NCBI RefSeq assembly: GCF_013372285.1
Contig: NZ_CP054301.1
Coordinates: 3,438,001-3,502,000 of the forward strand
From: Marinomonas primoryensis
Lineage (GTDB): Bacteria; Pseudomonadota; Gammaproteobacteria; Pseudomonadales; Marinomonadaceae
Direction of reading: 5' to 3'
DNA: 64,000 bases
The notes beneath the pieces are model-generated. The model saw nothing but the letters and a program-made list of their open reading frames with translations, searched no databases and was not told the DNA's origin. Shown one piece after another: positions 1 to 8,973 of this stretch (position 1 is the first letter of the stretch; each line of letters opens with the position of its first letter). Position numbers and translations under genes: made by a program.

Positions 1-237
1 TTCTTCGCGGATATTGTTATTTCCAATCGCGACTATTGCTTTGTTGTTATTGACACCACGTTCAAGTAAATCCTCAAAAGTTCCAAGGATTGACCAGTGC
101 TCAACATTTTGCTTTGCCGGATAAGCGTCATCGTAAAAATGAACGATATAACCTAGTTGCTCAGCCAAATCAGCAACAACTTTTCCATGACCACTTGCAC
201 CTAAAATAGCCAACTGTTGATTAGCACCCTCAATCAT
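1..237 (-). CDS. PglD/NeuD-type sugar O/N-acetyltransferase, N-terminal part (cut by window edge)
   Basis: Reading leftward from an ATG at 237, 79 codons stay open to the window edge. The N-terminus carries the short nucleotide-binding motif LGASGHGKVV typical of the PglD/NeuD family, followed by a Rossmann-like segment ending in VAIGNNN. The hexapeptide (LbH) domain expected in this family would lie beyond the edge. The start overlaps the end of the sugar transferase gene by 8 bases, so the two are probably translationally coupled. In the Pgl pathway PglC and PglD act on adjacent steps of diacetamido-sugar assembly, which fits this pairing. The acyl acceptor cannot be told from this fragment. 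Confidence 0.85.
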   Translation of the reverse strand, partial: MIEGANQQLAILGASGHGKVVADLAEQLGYIVHFYDDAYPAKQNVEHWSILGTFEDLLERGVNNNKAIVAIGNNNIREE

Positions 238-829
238 GGTCGGAACCCTTAAATAATTCAGCAGTAACATGACCGTCCGAACTAATACCCTCACGGAAAA
301 AAACTTTTTTAACGGTTAAAAAAAGTATTTTTATATCTAACCAAAAGCATTGGTTATCAACATACCAAACATCTAACTTAAATTTTTCCTCCCAGCTAAT
401 AGCATTTCGTCCATTAACCTGCGCCCAACCAGTAATTCCAGGGCGAACATTATGACGACGAGCCTGCTCAATAGAATATAATGGTAAATATTGAACTAAT
501 AAAGGACGCGGACCTACCAAGCTCATGTCACCTTTGATAACATTTATTAGTCCAGGCAGCTCGTCTAGACTAGTAGAGCGCAAAAAAGAGCCAAAAATTG
601 TCATGCGCTCGAAATCAGATTCTAAGCTATTGCAAGCACCATATTTATTAATCAACGTCCTGAATTTCAGCATTTTTATTTTTTTCCCGTTCATACCTGG
701 TCGAATTTGAATAAAAAAAACAGGGGAACCCATTTTGAAAAAAATTAGAAAAATTAGAAAAATTAAAATAGGAAATAAAATAAATAAAAGTAAAAAAGAA
801 ACAATAATATCAAAGAATCTTTTCATCAT
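230..829 (-). CDS. PglC-type initiating sugar-phosphate transferase (bacterial sugar transferase family)
   Basis: A 199-residue monotopic phosphoglycosyl transferase of the small PglC class. It should transfer a sugar-1-phosphate to undecaprenyl phosphate at the inner face of the membrane, starting the repeat unit. A hydrophobic re-entrant segment spans about residues 8-32. The catalytic Asp-Glu dyad is visible in SLDELP (D89, E90), followed by GDMSLVGPRP at about 100-109 and RPGITGWAQVNGR. The length matches PglC and is too short for a WcaJ-type protein. Two consecutive ATG codons (829 and 826) could start it. The next gene downstream is PglD-like. Confidence 0.92.
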   Translation of the reverse strand: MMKRFFDIIVSFLLLFILFPILIFLIFLIFFKMGSPVFFIQIRPGMNGKKIKMLKFRTLINKYGACNSLESDFERMTIFGSFLRSTSLDELPGLINVIKGDMSLVGPRPLLVQYLPLYSIEQARRHNVRPGITGWAQVNGRNAISWEEKFKLDVWYVDNQCFWLDIKILFLTVKKVFFREGISSDGHVTAELFKGSDHD

Positions 830-873
830 ACACCCATTTAAAAAGAAGTAGTTGCTAAAAAAATATTAACCAA

Positions 874-1230
874 TTAGTATTTTCGTTCACGAAACACCCA
901 AAATCGACACAAAATGTAAAAGAAAGGAACATGCACCAAGCTTACAACAAAAAACACAAACATCCCACTGCCTCCAAACCAAACTGTAATAGCTCCAATA
1001 AACTGCTGCATAAAAAAAGCCAAAATAACAGCCAAGAAAAACAATAACTTCACATCAGCTACTCGAAAAACAAATTTAGAATTAACAGCATAGCTAACAA
1101 TAAAAGTAAGCCAAAATGAAAAACCTAATGCTAAATATTCATCAAAAAATAGACTAAATGCATAATATGAAGTAGCAGAAACGAGAGTGTTAAAAAAACC
1201 TCCAAATAAAAAACGAATAAACTCAAGCAA
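874..1230 (-). CDS. GtrA-family small membrane protein (putative polyprenyl-linked sugar flippase)
   Basis: 118 residues with four predicted membrane segments and the GtrA signature layout: FLFGGFFNT near the N-terminus, VNSKFVF at the end of the second helix, and FWVF near the C-terminus. GtrA proteins are thought to flip bactoprenol-linked monosaccharide across the inner membrane for side-branch modification. The start is a TTG at 1230, supported by an AGGGAAG ribosome-binding site seven bases upstream. It lies 3 bases after the GtrB-like glycosyltransferase, with which this family normally works. The exact sugar is unknown. Confidence 0.85.
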   Translation of the reverse strand: MLEFIRFLFGGFFNTLVSATSYYAFSLFFDEYLALGFSFWLTFIVSYAVNSKFVFRVADVKLLFFLAVILAFFMQQFIGAITVWFGGSGMFVFFVVSLVHVPFFYILCRFWVFRERKY

Positions 1231-1233
1231 AAA

Positions 1234-2175
1234 TCAACTTCCCTCTAAATCATATTGTATCGAACGAATTTCTATAATAAGCCTAGATAATATGAAAGAT
1301 AATATTGCTAATGAACTCCATAAGATCAATGTAAGTAAGACTACGAGAGTCATGTAACCTGGATATAAAGAACCAGAAAACCAATCAAATAATACAAAAA
1401 GAAAAGGTACGAATGAACCAAATAAAGAAAATAAAAGACCAAGGTAAACCAAATATGTCAATGCTTTCGGATTAAGAAAAAAACATCTAATACCGAGCCT
1501 TAATAGCCTCCAGTTAGAAAATCGGGATCCTCCATCTTTATCTTTATACGTAGCGGAAAAATTCACATAGTCATCAACCCTAAAGAATGTTGAATACAAT
1601 ACCCTCCAAGGAATATATTTAAATGTTTTATTATTTTTCCAGTTAATCTTAACTTTTCGAGCAACAACTGAATCAAACATAACACAATCAGTAAGACCAT
1701 TTAGTTGAACGGAGAGAACCCTTTGAGAAAAAGAATGAACTACCCTCCTAATTAATCTTTTAACTATCCCATCCGATGCTACTGGATCAACTCTTCTAGC
1801 AAGAACTATCTGAGCATCAGTTGTAGTAATCACCCCCCACTGATCAACAAGAAGACTTGCAGGCTGCTCACCATCAGCATCTATAGAACAATAATAAGAT
1901 GACTCCGGAGACTCTGATAATCCATAAAAAAGAGCATGATCTTTTCCTAAGTTCTGAGATAGCTTTATGACTTTGAGTTCAAAAGAGGTATGTTCTTTTT
2001 CATTAACAACAGGAGTAGTTGAACTTATAGACCCATCATCAACAATAACAATAACTAGTCTTATATTATGATAGACAGACTTAAACTCTTTGGCAATTTC
2101 TTCAGCGAAAAGAATTGGTCTACTACCTTCATTGTAAGCTGGAATTAAAACACAAACATCAAAAATATTATCCAT
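1234..2175 (-). CDS. GtrB/DPM1-like family 2 glycosyltransferase with C-terminal membrane anchor
   Basis: 313 residues. An N-terminal GT-A domain has IVDDGS (residues 44-49) and the metal-binding acidic motif DADGEQ (99-104). Two C-terminal hydrophobic segments at about 240-262 and 275-298 match polyprenyl-phosphate glycosyltransferases such as GtrB and ArnC. It probably loads a sugar onto undecaprenyl phosphate. It overlaps the upstream methyltransferase gene by 8 bases and is followed after 3 bases by the GtrA-like gene, giving a compact decoration module. Specificity is not readable from the sequence. Confidence 0.85.
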   Translation of the reverse strand: MDNIFDVCVLIPAYNEGSRPILFAEEIAKEFKSVYHNIRLVIVIVDDGSISSTTPVVNEKEHTSFELKVIKLSQNLGKDHALFYGLSESPESSYYCSIDADGEQPASLLVDQWGVITTTDAQIVLARRVDPVASDGIVKRLIRRVVHSFSQRVLSVQLNGLTDCVMFDSVVARKVKINWKNNKTFKYIPWRVLYSTFFRVDDYVNFSATYKDKDGGSRFSNWRLLRLGIRCFFLNPKALTYLVYLGLLFSLFGSFVPFLFVLFDWFSGSLYPGYMTLVVLLTLILWSSLAILSFILSRLIIEIRSIQYDLEGS

Positions 2176-3046
2176 CGGCCCTTCTCATAATAGATACAAA
2201 ATTAGAACGATAACTAATAGGTACCTTATTTAAGACATTAATAAATTTACTAGTATCATTAATTTTTAACCATTTAAAAGCATCACTTATCTGAGCATAA
2301 ACAACAGGTGCATTAAATGACTTAACAAATTCTAATTCTTTTTGATTATCAGCTAAATATTTAAGAGAAGACCATGTAAAATAACTTAAATGCATAGGAG
2401 TTGTTAGATAATATTTTTCTTTCAACACTCGAGCTATTAGCCTAGAGTAATCAGGAACACTGATAACAATAATGCCATCAGGTGTGAGATGCCGCGCCAA
2501 ACAACTTAAAAAACTAGCGGGGTTTTCAATATGCTCTAACACGTCGTTAAGTGTAATTAACTGAAAAAACATGCTGCTCGGTATATCACTTAAATCCTCA
2601 TAAACATTAACACCTTGCTTTTGTAGTTGATGTCTTAGATCCGGTGATGGCTCAACTGCTGTTTTTGTGACCAAATCACTTAAACTAGACAAAAAAACAC
2701 CATCACCCGAACCAACATCCAACACATTATTTAAATCATTTAAAGAAATATTGCAAGATTTTTCAATAATAGAACGTAGTTCTTTAAAATATCTTTTCCT
2801 CTTTACATTAGCTTCAGTATATGAAGGATTATCCCTACCAAAATCTTGGTAGAATGAAGAATAAGACTGAATAAGTTTACCAACAAACTGAAAACCACAA
2901 TTCCTGCAACGAACTATATTTTCAATATATTGCCAACCACCATAGAAAAAATCATAAGATTTTTGAGGAACTTTAAAATTTTCATTCTTTTTCTCTGTTA
3001 AATTTAAAGACTCGCAACAAGGACAATTTGTAAACCTTGAATTCAT
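2168..3046 (-). CDS. SAM-dependent methyltransferase with N-terminal zinc-ribbon
   Basis: 292 residues. The N-terminus has two cysteine clusters, CPCC (8-11) and CRNC (47-50), as in sugar methyltransferases that carry a Zn-binding lid. The class I Rossmann SAM motif LDVGSGDG lies at 109-116 and the post-motif NDVLEHIENP at about 167-176. It probably C- or O-methylates a nucleotide sugar or a glycan residue. It is embedded between the GT-C-like membrane protein and the GtrB-like gene, overlapping the latter, so its substrate is probably the side-branch sugar handled by that module. Confidence 0.8.
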   Translation of the reverse strand: MNSRFTNCPCCESLNLTEKKNENFKVPQKSYDFFYGGWQYIENIVRCRNCGFQFVGKLIQSYSSFYQDFGRDNPSYTEANVKRKRYFKELRSIIEKSCNISLNDLNNVLDVGSGDGVFLSSLSDLVTKTAVEPSPDLRHQLQKQGVNVYEDLSDIPSSMFFQLITLNDVLEHIENPASFLSCLARHLTPDGIIVISVPDYSRLIARVLKEKYYLTTPMHLSYFTWSSLKYLADNQKELEFVKSFNAPVVYAQISDAFKWLKINDTSKFINVLNKVPISYRSNFVSIMRRADG

Positions 3047-3062
3047 ATAAATTTGCTCCAGC

Positions 3063-5189
3063 TTAATAATCGTCTAAAAAAAAAGGAAAAACTGCTCTCA
3101 ATATTGAAATAATCCAAAATAGACATCCCATGAAAATTATTATATAGGTAGATAATAATGTATACACATTTATATAATTTAAGTATGAAGTAACACTAAT
3201 CTTTCTAGTATCTTTCATTAACACAACACAAACAATGCCAGCACAATTTGTAGTTTTGATGTCACTAGATAAATTTGATGATATTACTAAATTATCATGA
3301 TAGCGGATTGGAAGCGCAACATAACGTACCTCATTTAAACTTGGAACGTAAAAAAGCACCTTTTCTTCGAAAAACTCAGTGGTTACGTTAGGTAGATTCA
3401 TAATAGATGCTTGAAGTGTACAAGAAAGATTTTTTTTACAATTTTCGTAACTGTGGACAATTTCGATTTCTTTAAAGCTAGTTTGTTCGTCAACGAGTCG
3501 TAAAAAGGCACCACGTTTACGATCCACTAATATCCAATGAGTATCTTCCACTTTATTCATGTCAAGTACGCCTTTAATACCAAAACTTTTTAAATAAAAG
3601 TCAAGATTCTCTTTATTCAAATCTAACGATGCAATTAAAGCTTCCAACGTAAGCAATGAATACCCTTGTCGCCACGATTTATATATTTCCTCGCCAGCAA
3701 CACCTTTACCGAACATTGAAACATTGGCAATACCATCAAGTGCAAAAGCTGTCGAGTGAATATAACGATGTTTGAATTTTTGTTTTCTAAGAGAGCGTTC
3801 AAAATCAGATGTTACTATTATTCTATCTCCAGAAAAAATACCATATTCTTCAAGGCCAGATACCAAAGAAGAGCCATTATGATGACTTGATGAAGTAGAA
3901 TTCAAAAAGCTTGAAGTATATTTTTTAAAACCGTACTGCTGGCCGATCATAAAAAAAATTGTAAAAATACATATAATAGAAAAAAAATCATTTAAAAAAG
4001 ATGATTTATATTTATTTGGAGATTGAGAAACAATAAAAATAAGTGAAGCAGCCATTACACCTTCAAAAAAATGATTAGCTCCAGATGAACCTCCGGTCAC
4101 TCCGTATAAAAATAAGTTTTGTAGAAAGTAAGTTAAAAGAACAAAACCTACAACATAAAAGAATACACGACGTGAAATTAATATTGAAAACAAAAAAATG
4201 AGCCAAAGAAAAGGAAGATATCGTGTAGTGCGTGCAAAATAAAAATACAATTCATATAGACTTTCAAAATTGAGTTTTGATATTGCTAAGAAAGGAAATA
4301 TAATAGATTGAGTCCAGAAAAAATCATGATGTGCCGGATTAATACCATAAACAATTCGATCTATGGAGTCAGCTGATTGAATGCTATAAACACTCCAATA
4401 AGATGCTATCTTAGGATAACTAAGAACTATTAATATAAACGCAACAGGAATCAAATTTTTTAAAAGTCTTAATAATGGATATCTGACCCGAATTACGATA
4501 ACCATCGAAGCAAGCGCTGGCACGAAAAAGAACGCATAGAACATCCCAGGATGTCCTGAAGTGAATAAATACGATATCGCCAAACCTAAAAGAATAGAAT
4601 AATACCAGTAACACCGCCCCATATAACAAGAAGAAGCTGTATTTTCAGCTAAACGAAGAAATAAATAGACAATAACAGGAACCAATTGAAGAGTTGCTAA
4701 TACAGACGGAGCATCATGAACAAAAATATACCAGCCCTGAGGAGGTAAAAAAGACAACAACAACGCTGATATAACAGCATACCAGCGGCTAGAATTGTAT
4801 AATCTAGCGATACCTAAAAAACCAACGCAACATAAATACAAATGAAAGCTATAGAAAATAAAAAAATATGTCTTCGCTGTAATATTTCCAATTAATAAAT
4901 TCCCAGGGAAAGACCATGCCCCATGAGCTAATGGGGCACTCCACCCCAACTCCCAAAGGAAGTTGACAGGAGAAAAATCTCCATTATATTGGCGTAAGAA
5001 CCATTCAAATAAAGGAACAAAACTATATTCGATATCTTCGAATCCATCATGACTCGCTCCCAAAAGAAGAAAAGGGATAAAAACAAATACACCAACTAAA
5101 GCAGAAATTAGATGGTCATTAAATCTGTTAGATTTAAAAAAATAAAATTCATTTGAAAAAAAATTACTTTTATAGTTCAATTTTTTCAT
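3063..5189 (-). CDS. large polytopic membrane protein, candidate GT-C-fold glycosyltransferase
   Basis: 708 residues with about a dozen hydrophobic segments in the first 420 and again near 675-700, separated by a soluble domain of roughly 250 residues. An early extracytoplasmic loop carries acidic residues after the first helix (SHDGFEDIEY, about 47-56), as GT-C enzymes do. Position next to a GtrA/GtrB-like pair suggests it transfers the flipped sugar to the glycan (GtrC role). No family-specific motif was recognised with certainty, so the GT-C call is inference from topology and neighbours. It could instead be a polymerase-like or YfhO-like membrane protein. Confidence 0.6.
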   Translation of the reverse strand: MKKLNYKSNFFSNEFYFFKSNRFNDHLISALVGVFVFIPFLLLGASHDGFEDIEYSFVPLFEWFLRQYNGDFSPVNFLWELGWSAPLAHGAWSFPGNLLIGNITAKTYFFIFYSFHLYLCCVGFLGIARLYNSSRWYAVISALLLSFLPPQGWYIFVHDAPSVLATLQLVPVIVYLFLRLAENTASSCYMGRCYWYYSILLGLAISYLFTSGHPGMFYAFFFVPALASMVIVIRVRYPLLRLLKNLIPVAFILIVLSYPKIASYWSVYSIQSADSIDRIVYGINPAHHDFFWTQSIIFPFLAISKLNFESLYELYFYFARTTRYLPFLWLIFLFSILISRRVFFYVVGFVLLTYFLQNLFLYGVTGGSSGANHFFEGVMAASLIFIVSQSPNKYKSSFLNDFFSIICIFTIFFMIGQQYGFKKYTSSFLNSTSSSHHNGSSLVSGLEEYGIFSGDRIIVTSDFERSLRKQKFKHRYIHSTAFALDGIANVSMFGKGVAGEEIYKSWRQGYSLLTLEALIASLDLNKENLDFYLKSFGIKGVLDMNKVEDTHWILVDRKRGAFLRLVDEQTSFKEIEIVHSYENCKKNLSCTLQASIMNLPNVTTEFFEEKVLFYVPSLNEVRYVALPIRYHDNLVISSNLSSDIKTTNCAGIVCVVLMKDTRKISVTSYLNYINVYTLLSTYIIIFMGCLFWIISILRAVFPFFLDDY

Positions 5190-5555
5190 ACCATTAATTC
5201 CTAAAAAAACTTAAGACAATAAAGTAAAGCATGCACACTACAAAGGATCTTATTTTCTTTCGAGAAAAACCCTTCATAATTAAAACAAAGCCAATCCAAT
5301 CCAATATATGTTGACATGTAACACTCCTTCTTAAATACAATATATTTACATAAAAAACCAACACAACTTTAATTTATTATATAAAATAAGATCATCAGTA
5401 ATTAACATTAAAGCCTTACTCAATAAAATTTATTTTTCAAATATATCAATGATTTTCATCCTAAACTTATTTACGGACTATAAAGTTATAAAATCAGATA
5501 AATAACAACAACCTGTATAAATACGTTAAAATATATAAAATTATAAACCAAAAAA
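5190..5555. other. AT-rich intergenic gap inside the polysaccharide locus
   Basis: About 366 bases without a credible gene, with many A/T homopolymer runs. It is the only large gap among otherwise overlapping genes, so it may hold a promoter for the GT-C/Gtr module to its left or mark the junction of two independently acquired gene blocks. No clear hairpin terminator or promoter could be singled out. Confidence 0.4.
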
Positions 5556-6782
5556 TTAAAATAATTTAAAATATCTACATGCTAATTTTTTATAACACAA
5601 TTCTTCAGAAATATATTTTTTGGCCTGACTTGCCAATGCTTTTTTCATATTTTCAGACATAGATAGATAGAAATTGACTTTATCATAGAAAACATTTAAA
5701 TGATCTGGATGTATAACTATTCCAGAACCAGATTCTAATAACATAGGACAATATACATCTCCTATACATATAATAGGTTTCCCAGCATACATATAGTCAA
5801 TAAATTTATTTGGTGAAACGCCAAAACGAAAAACATTTTTTTTACTAAAAGAGTGTAAAAGTATATCGGCATTTTCCAATACACTATATAATTTTTCTCG
5901 ACTGACTTTTGGCGCTATAGTTACATTACTTAATGATTTACTTAATGTAATAAGTTCTTTTTTTAAAACGCCATCTCCAATGAAAATAAAATTTAAATTG
6001 TTTTTTCCTTCTGACTCTCTAGCAAGTTGAATAAACTGCATTAAGTCATACGCTTTATTGAACGAACCTGCATACACAAGATTTGACATATTTTTAGAAA
6101 AATATTTATCTATATACTCTGACTGAATTTTTTCTTGTTGTTCTTCATAAAAGTTTAAACTAACACCATGAGGAATATAAATGACTTTTTTATTTTTTTT
6201 AATTTTCTCTTGCACATGAATATGTAACTTTGGCATTGTCCCAACAATTACGTCACTATATTTATATCCTATTTTTTCAATGAAACTTAAAAAAATCACA
6301 AGAGGATGGTTTTTTTTCATCCCCCTTAATTCGATAAGAGATTGAGGCCATATATCTCTAATCTCAAATATCACCTTATTATGATATATGACTTTGAAAA
6401 AAAGTCCTGAAATAATACTTAAAATAGATAATGAAGAACATATTACAACATCTGGTTTTTTCTTTTTTTTAAAAACGCCATAAACAAGAACGAGTAATTC
6501 AAAATGAAACCAAGACAATACCCTTAGTAAAGAACTTGGTTCTTTATACTTAATTGTATTTAACCATACTACATTTACTCCTTCATGGATTTCTTCTTTA
6601 AAATATCCAGAAAACATTGGCAATCCGTTATAAAGATGAGACGAATTAGAAATAAATAAAGTAACATTACAACCTTTTTTGTAAAACTCTTTACAAAAAT
6701 ATATTTGTCGTGTGTCAGCACCATACTTACGTAAATTTGCATACTTTGAAATATACCAAATAGTTTTATTATTTTTTATCAT
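5556..6782 (-). CDS. family 4 glycosyltransferase (WbuB/colanic-acid type)
   Basis: A 408-residue retaining GT-B glycosyltransferase. The N-terminal half has the acceptor-domain pattern of WbuB-like proteins (WYISKYAN, then RQIYF) and IFEIRDIWPQSL in the middle. The C-terminal donor-binding domain has VYAGSF, APKV and the SPNKFIDYMYAGKPII motif. The ATG at 6782 is preferred because the longer reading begins with a TTG deep inside the neighbouring gene. With this start it overlaps that gene by 14 bases. It presumably adds one sugar to the lipid-linked repeat unit. Confidence 0.88.
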   Translation of the reverse strand: MIKNNKTIWYISKYANLRKYGADTRQIYFCKEFYKKGCNVTLFISNSSHLYNGLPMFSGYFKEEIHEGVNVVWLNTIKYKEPSSLLRVLSWFHFELLVLVYGVFKKKKKPDVVICSSLSILSIISGLFFKVIYHNKVIFEIRDIWPQSLIELRGMKKNHPLVIFLSFIEKIGYKYSDVIVGTMPKLHIHVQEKIKKNKKVIYIPHGVSLNFYEEQQEKIQSEYIDKYFSKNMSNLVYAGSFNKAYDLMQFIQLARESEGKNNLNFIFIGDGVLKKELITLSKSLSNVTIAPKVSREKLYSVLENADILLHSFSKKNVFRFGVSPNKFIDYMYAGKPIICIGDVYCPMLLESGSGIVIHPDHLNVFYDKVNFYLSMSENMKKALASQAKKYISEELCYKKLACRYFKLF

Positions 6783-7860
6783 TGCATAATTCACTATATA
6801 CAAAAAGCATTTGATTTATTGATGACTCCCAAGAATATTGATCAACTACATGACGCCTTCCAGCTTCACCCATTAATTGTCTTAAGTTAGAGTCTAAAGC
6901 TAATAACAACATCGCTTTAGACGCAGCTATCTGGTCATCTCTTTTCACTATTAAGCCAGTTTTACCATTTAACACCACCTCCTTAAAGCCAGAAACATCT
7001 GAGACAATAACAGGTAAACCACATGCATTCGCTTCAACAGCAGCAACACCAAAACTTTCACTATCCAATCGACTCAATGCAACAAAGATATCAAATTTAT
7101 TTAACATACAAGGTACTAGAGCATTGTCTACATAACCTTTAAACTCTACAAAAGAAGCAATATTTAAATTCATAGCCAATTCTTCTAGATTTTTTTTATC
7201 TGGTCCACTTCCTACTATTACAAGCTTAGATTCCAGTTCTGGAGCCAAGGCTCTAAAATCAGAAAATGCACGAATTAATGTATCAATACCATACTTGTTA
7301 TGCAGCAACTTAACAGTACCAATGGTAATAATAGGAAAGGAATCAATGTTTTTTTTTGAAGGTAAAAAAATATCAATATCGACACCAAATGGTGTTACAT
7401 AAGTCTGTTTTAGATCTGGACAAAGAGTTTTAATAGCATCTAACATGGCATGACTAGTAGACGCTACCCCCTTTGATCGAGTCAAATTAAACTTAACCAA
7501 CCAACGATGAAGTAAAGATTTTCTCGGAAAATCATATACATCAGCCCCCCATGCAGACACAAGCGTATCCTTATAACCAATCAAGTTAGCAAGTGTCCCG
7601 TAGCCAGTGACGTAATGTGCATGTAATAAATCAGGCTTGATAGTCCGAAGCAATAATTTAGCTTGAAATACAGAAAGTATGTAACCATATGGTGCATCAT
7701 AAGTTAGTTGATACAGAAAAATACCAGAAGAATATTCGAAATTAAACCTATGACATGTAACAAGATGAACTTCTACACCTTTACTATAAAGACCTTCTGC
7801 CCAGCGTTGAATATGAATACTATTTGCATTTCCTAATATGACAACTTTAATTTTTTTCAC
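6769..7860 (-). CDS. family 4 glycosyltransferase
   Basis: 363 residues with an N-terminal GNANSIHIQRWAEGL motif typical of GT4 proteins in O-antigen clusters and a C-terminal EX7E motif in SESFGVAAVEANACGLP. TIGTVKLLHNKYG marks the start of the donor-binding domain. It starts with GTG at 7860, which overlaps the TGA of the upstream gene as GTGA, a sign of translational coupling. It is cytoplasmic or membrane-associated. Donor and acceptor are unknown. Confidence 0.9.
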   Translation of the reverse strand: MKKIKVVILGNANSIHIQRWAEGLYSKGVEVHLVTCHRFNFEYSSGIFLYQLTYDAPYGYILSVFQAKLLLRTIKPDLLHAHYVTGYGTLANLIGYKDTLVSAWGADVYDFPRKSLLHRWLVKFNLTRSKGVASTSHAMLDAIKTLCPDLKQTYVTPFGVDIDIFLPSKKNIDSFPIITIGTVKLLHNKYGIDTLIRAFSDFRALAPELESKLVIVGSGPDKKNLEELAMNLNIASFVEFKGYVDNALVPCMLNKFDIFVALSRLDSESFGVAAVEANACGLPVIVSDVSGFKEVVLNGKTGLIVKRDDQIAASKAMLLLALDSNLRQLMGEAGRRHVVDQYSWESSINQMLFVYSELCNDKK

Positions 7861-8969
7861 ATATCACTCAATATAATACTAACCTGTTTACATCGTTTTT
7901 CCCATGTATGTTCTTTTGCTATATCTAAAATAGAAATGGATAAGTTTTTTATAATTTCTTTGTTTAGAACAATTTTTTTAATGATTTTTATTAGTTCAGA
8001 TTCTGAATAATTAACAGTCCAGCCAAGTTTATTATTCTGAACAAAATCACCAACCCATGTGTTTGAACTAGCTATAATAGGCTTACCGTAACTCATATAT
8101 TCAAATAGTTTTATAGGTACAGAAAAATTCCGATATTCTGTTGGAAGCATATATAAACAAGCACAATCTGAAGCCTCATAAAGTGACTTAAGTTGTTCTC
8201 CTTTTTTGCTTACTATAGTTAGATTGGTATTAAATTCATTATACCTATTAGCTAAATAGATAGCATCTGACGGTCTTGTACAAATAGTCAAATTAATCGA
8301 GTTAACAAAGTACTTACCAACCACCTCAATTAGTAAATCAATGTTATAAAAATCTGTTGTTCCGCCTACATATAAAAACTCAATTTTTGAGTCAAGTTTC
8401 TTTACTTTAGTTTTTATTGCTGTTGTGCCAGGATTAAGTTCATGAATCATAACTTCAGGTATAAAAGGTACATATTTTGACATTTTAAGTGAAGGTAAAA
8501 AAATCACTTTTACACTAAGTCTATAACATAACAGCTCAACTAGGTAAAAGAATTTTGCTGCTTTTTTTTTGAAAAAATGCAATAGCGATCTTTTTGACGT
8601 ATTATCGAATCTCCAATAAATATCTCGATAAAAAACGCCAGTACTCACTCCATTTTTTTTTAAAAAATAAAAAAATCTAAAATCCATTAATGGTCGACGA
8701 GGAAGGTGGTCTAAATCAGTTAACGCCAATGGCATAGTAGTCGATTCTGAATAACAAAATTCAAATTTCTTTCCTTTTTTAATATCACTTTTTATTTTTT
8801 TTATTTTTTTTTCGCGTTCATGAGTATAGCCAGAAACAAGTTCTACATCATATCCTAAGTTAATAAATGTATTGTACATTGCAACAGGTCGAATACCACT
8901 ACCAGATGGTGAATCAAAGTTAAATGGTAATGAGTAATGATAGATGATAGATCTTTTTTTATTTTCCAT
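7857..8969 (-). CDS. family 4-like glycosyltransferase
   Basis: 370 residues. IIYHYSLPFNFDSPSGSGIRP at the N-terminus gives the glycine-rich acceptor-domain loop. A C-terminal segment (VPIKLFEYMSYGKPIIAS) matches the donor-binding motif of GT-B family 4 proteins. Basic, lysine-rich stretches in the middle are consistent with membrane surface binding. The start ATG lies four bases after the stop of the ABC-like membrane protein. Sequence drift is greater than in the neighbouring transferases, so the sugar cannot be predicted. Confidence 0.8.
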   Translation of the reverse strand: MENKKRSIIYHYSLPFNFDSPSGSGIRPVAMYNTFINLGYDVELVSGYTHEREKKIKKIKSDIKKGKKFEFCYSESTTMPLALTDLDHLPRRPLMDFRFFYFLKKNGVSTGVFYRDIYWRFDNTSKRSLLHFFKKKAAKFFYLVELLCYRLSVKVIFLPSLKMSKYVPFIPEVMIHELNPGTTAIKTKVKKLDSKIEFLYVGGTTDFYNIDLLIEVVGKYFVNSINLTICTRPSDAIYLANRYNEFNTNLTIVSKKGEQLKSLYEASDCACLYMLPTEYRNFSVPIKLFEYMSYGKPIIASSNTWVGDFVQNNKLGWTVNYSESELIKIIKKIVLNKEIIKNLSISILDIAKEHTWEKRCKQVSIILSDM

Positions 8970-8973
8970 TAAA

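Noticed and set aside
6783..6803. Longer N-terminus for the WbuB-like glycosyltransferase
   Set aside because: It requires a TTG deep within the neighbouring gene; the ATG at 6782 gives the family-typical N-terminus.
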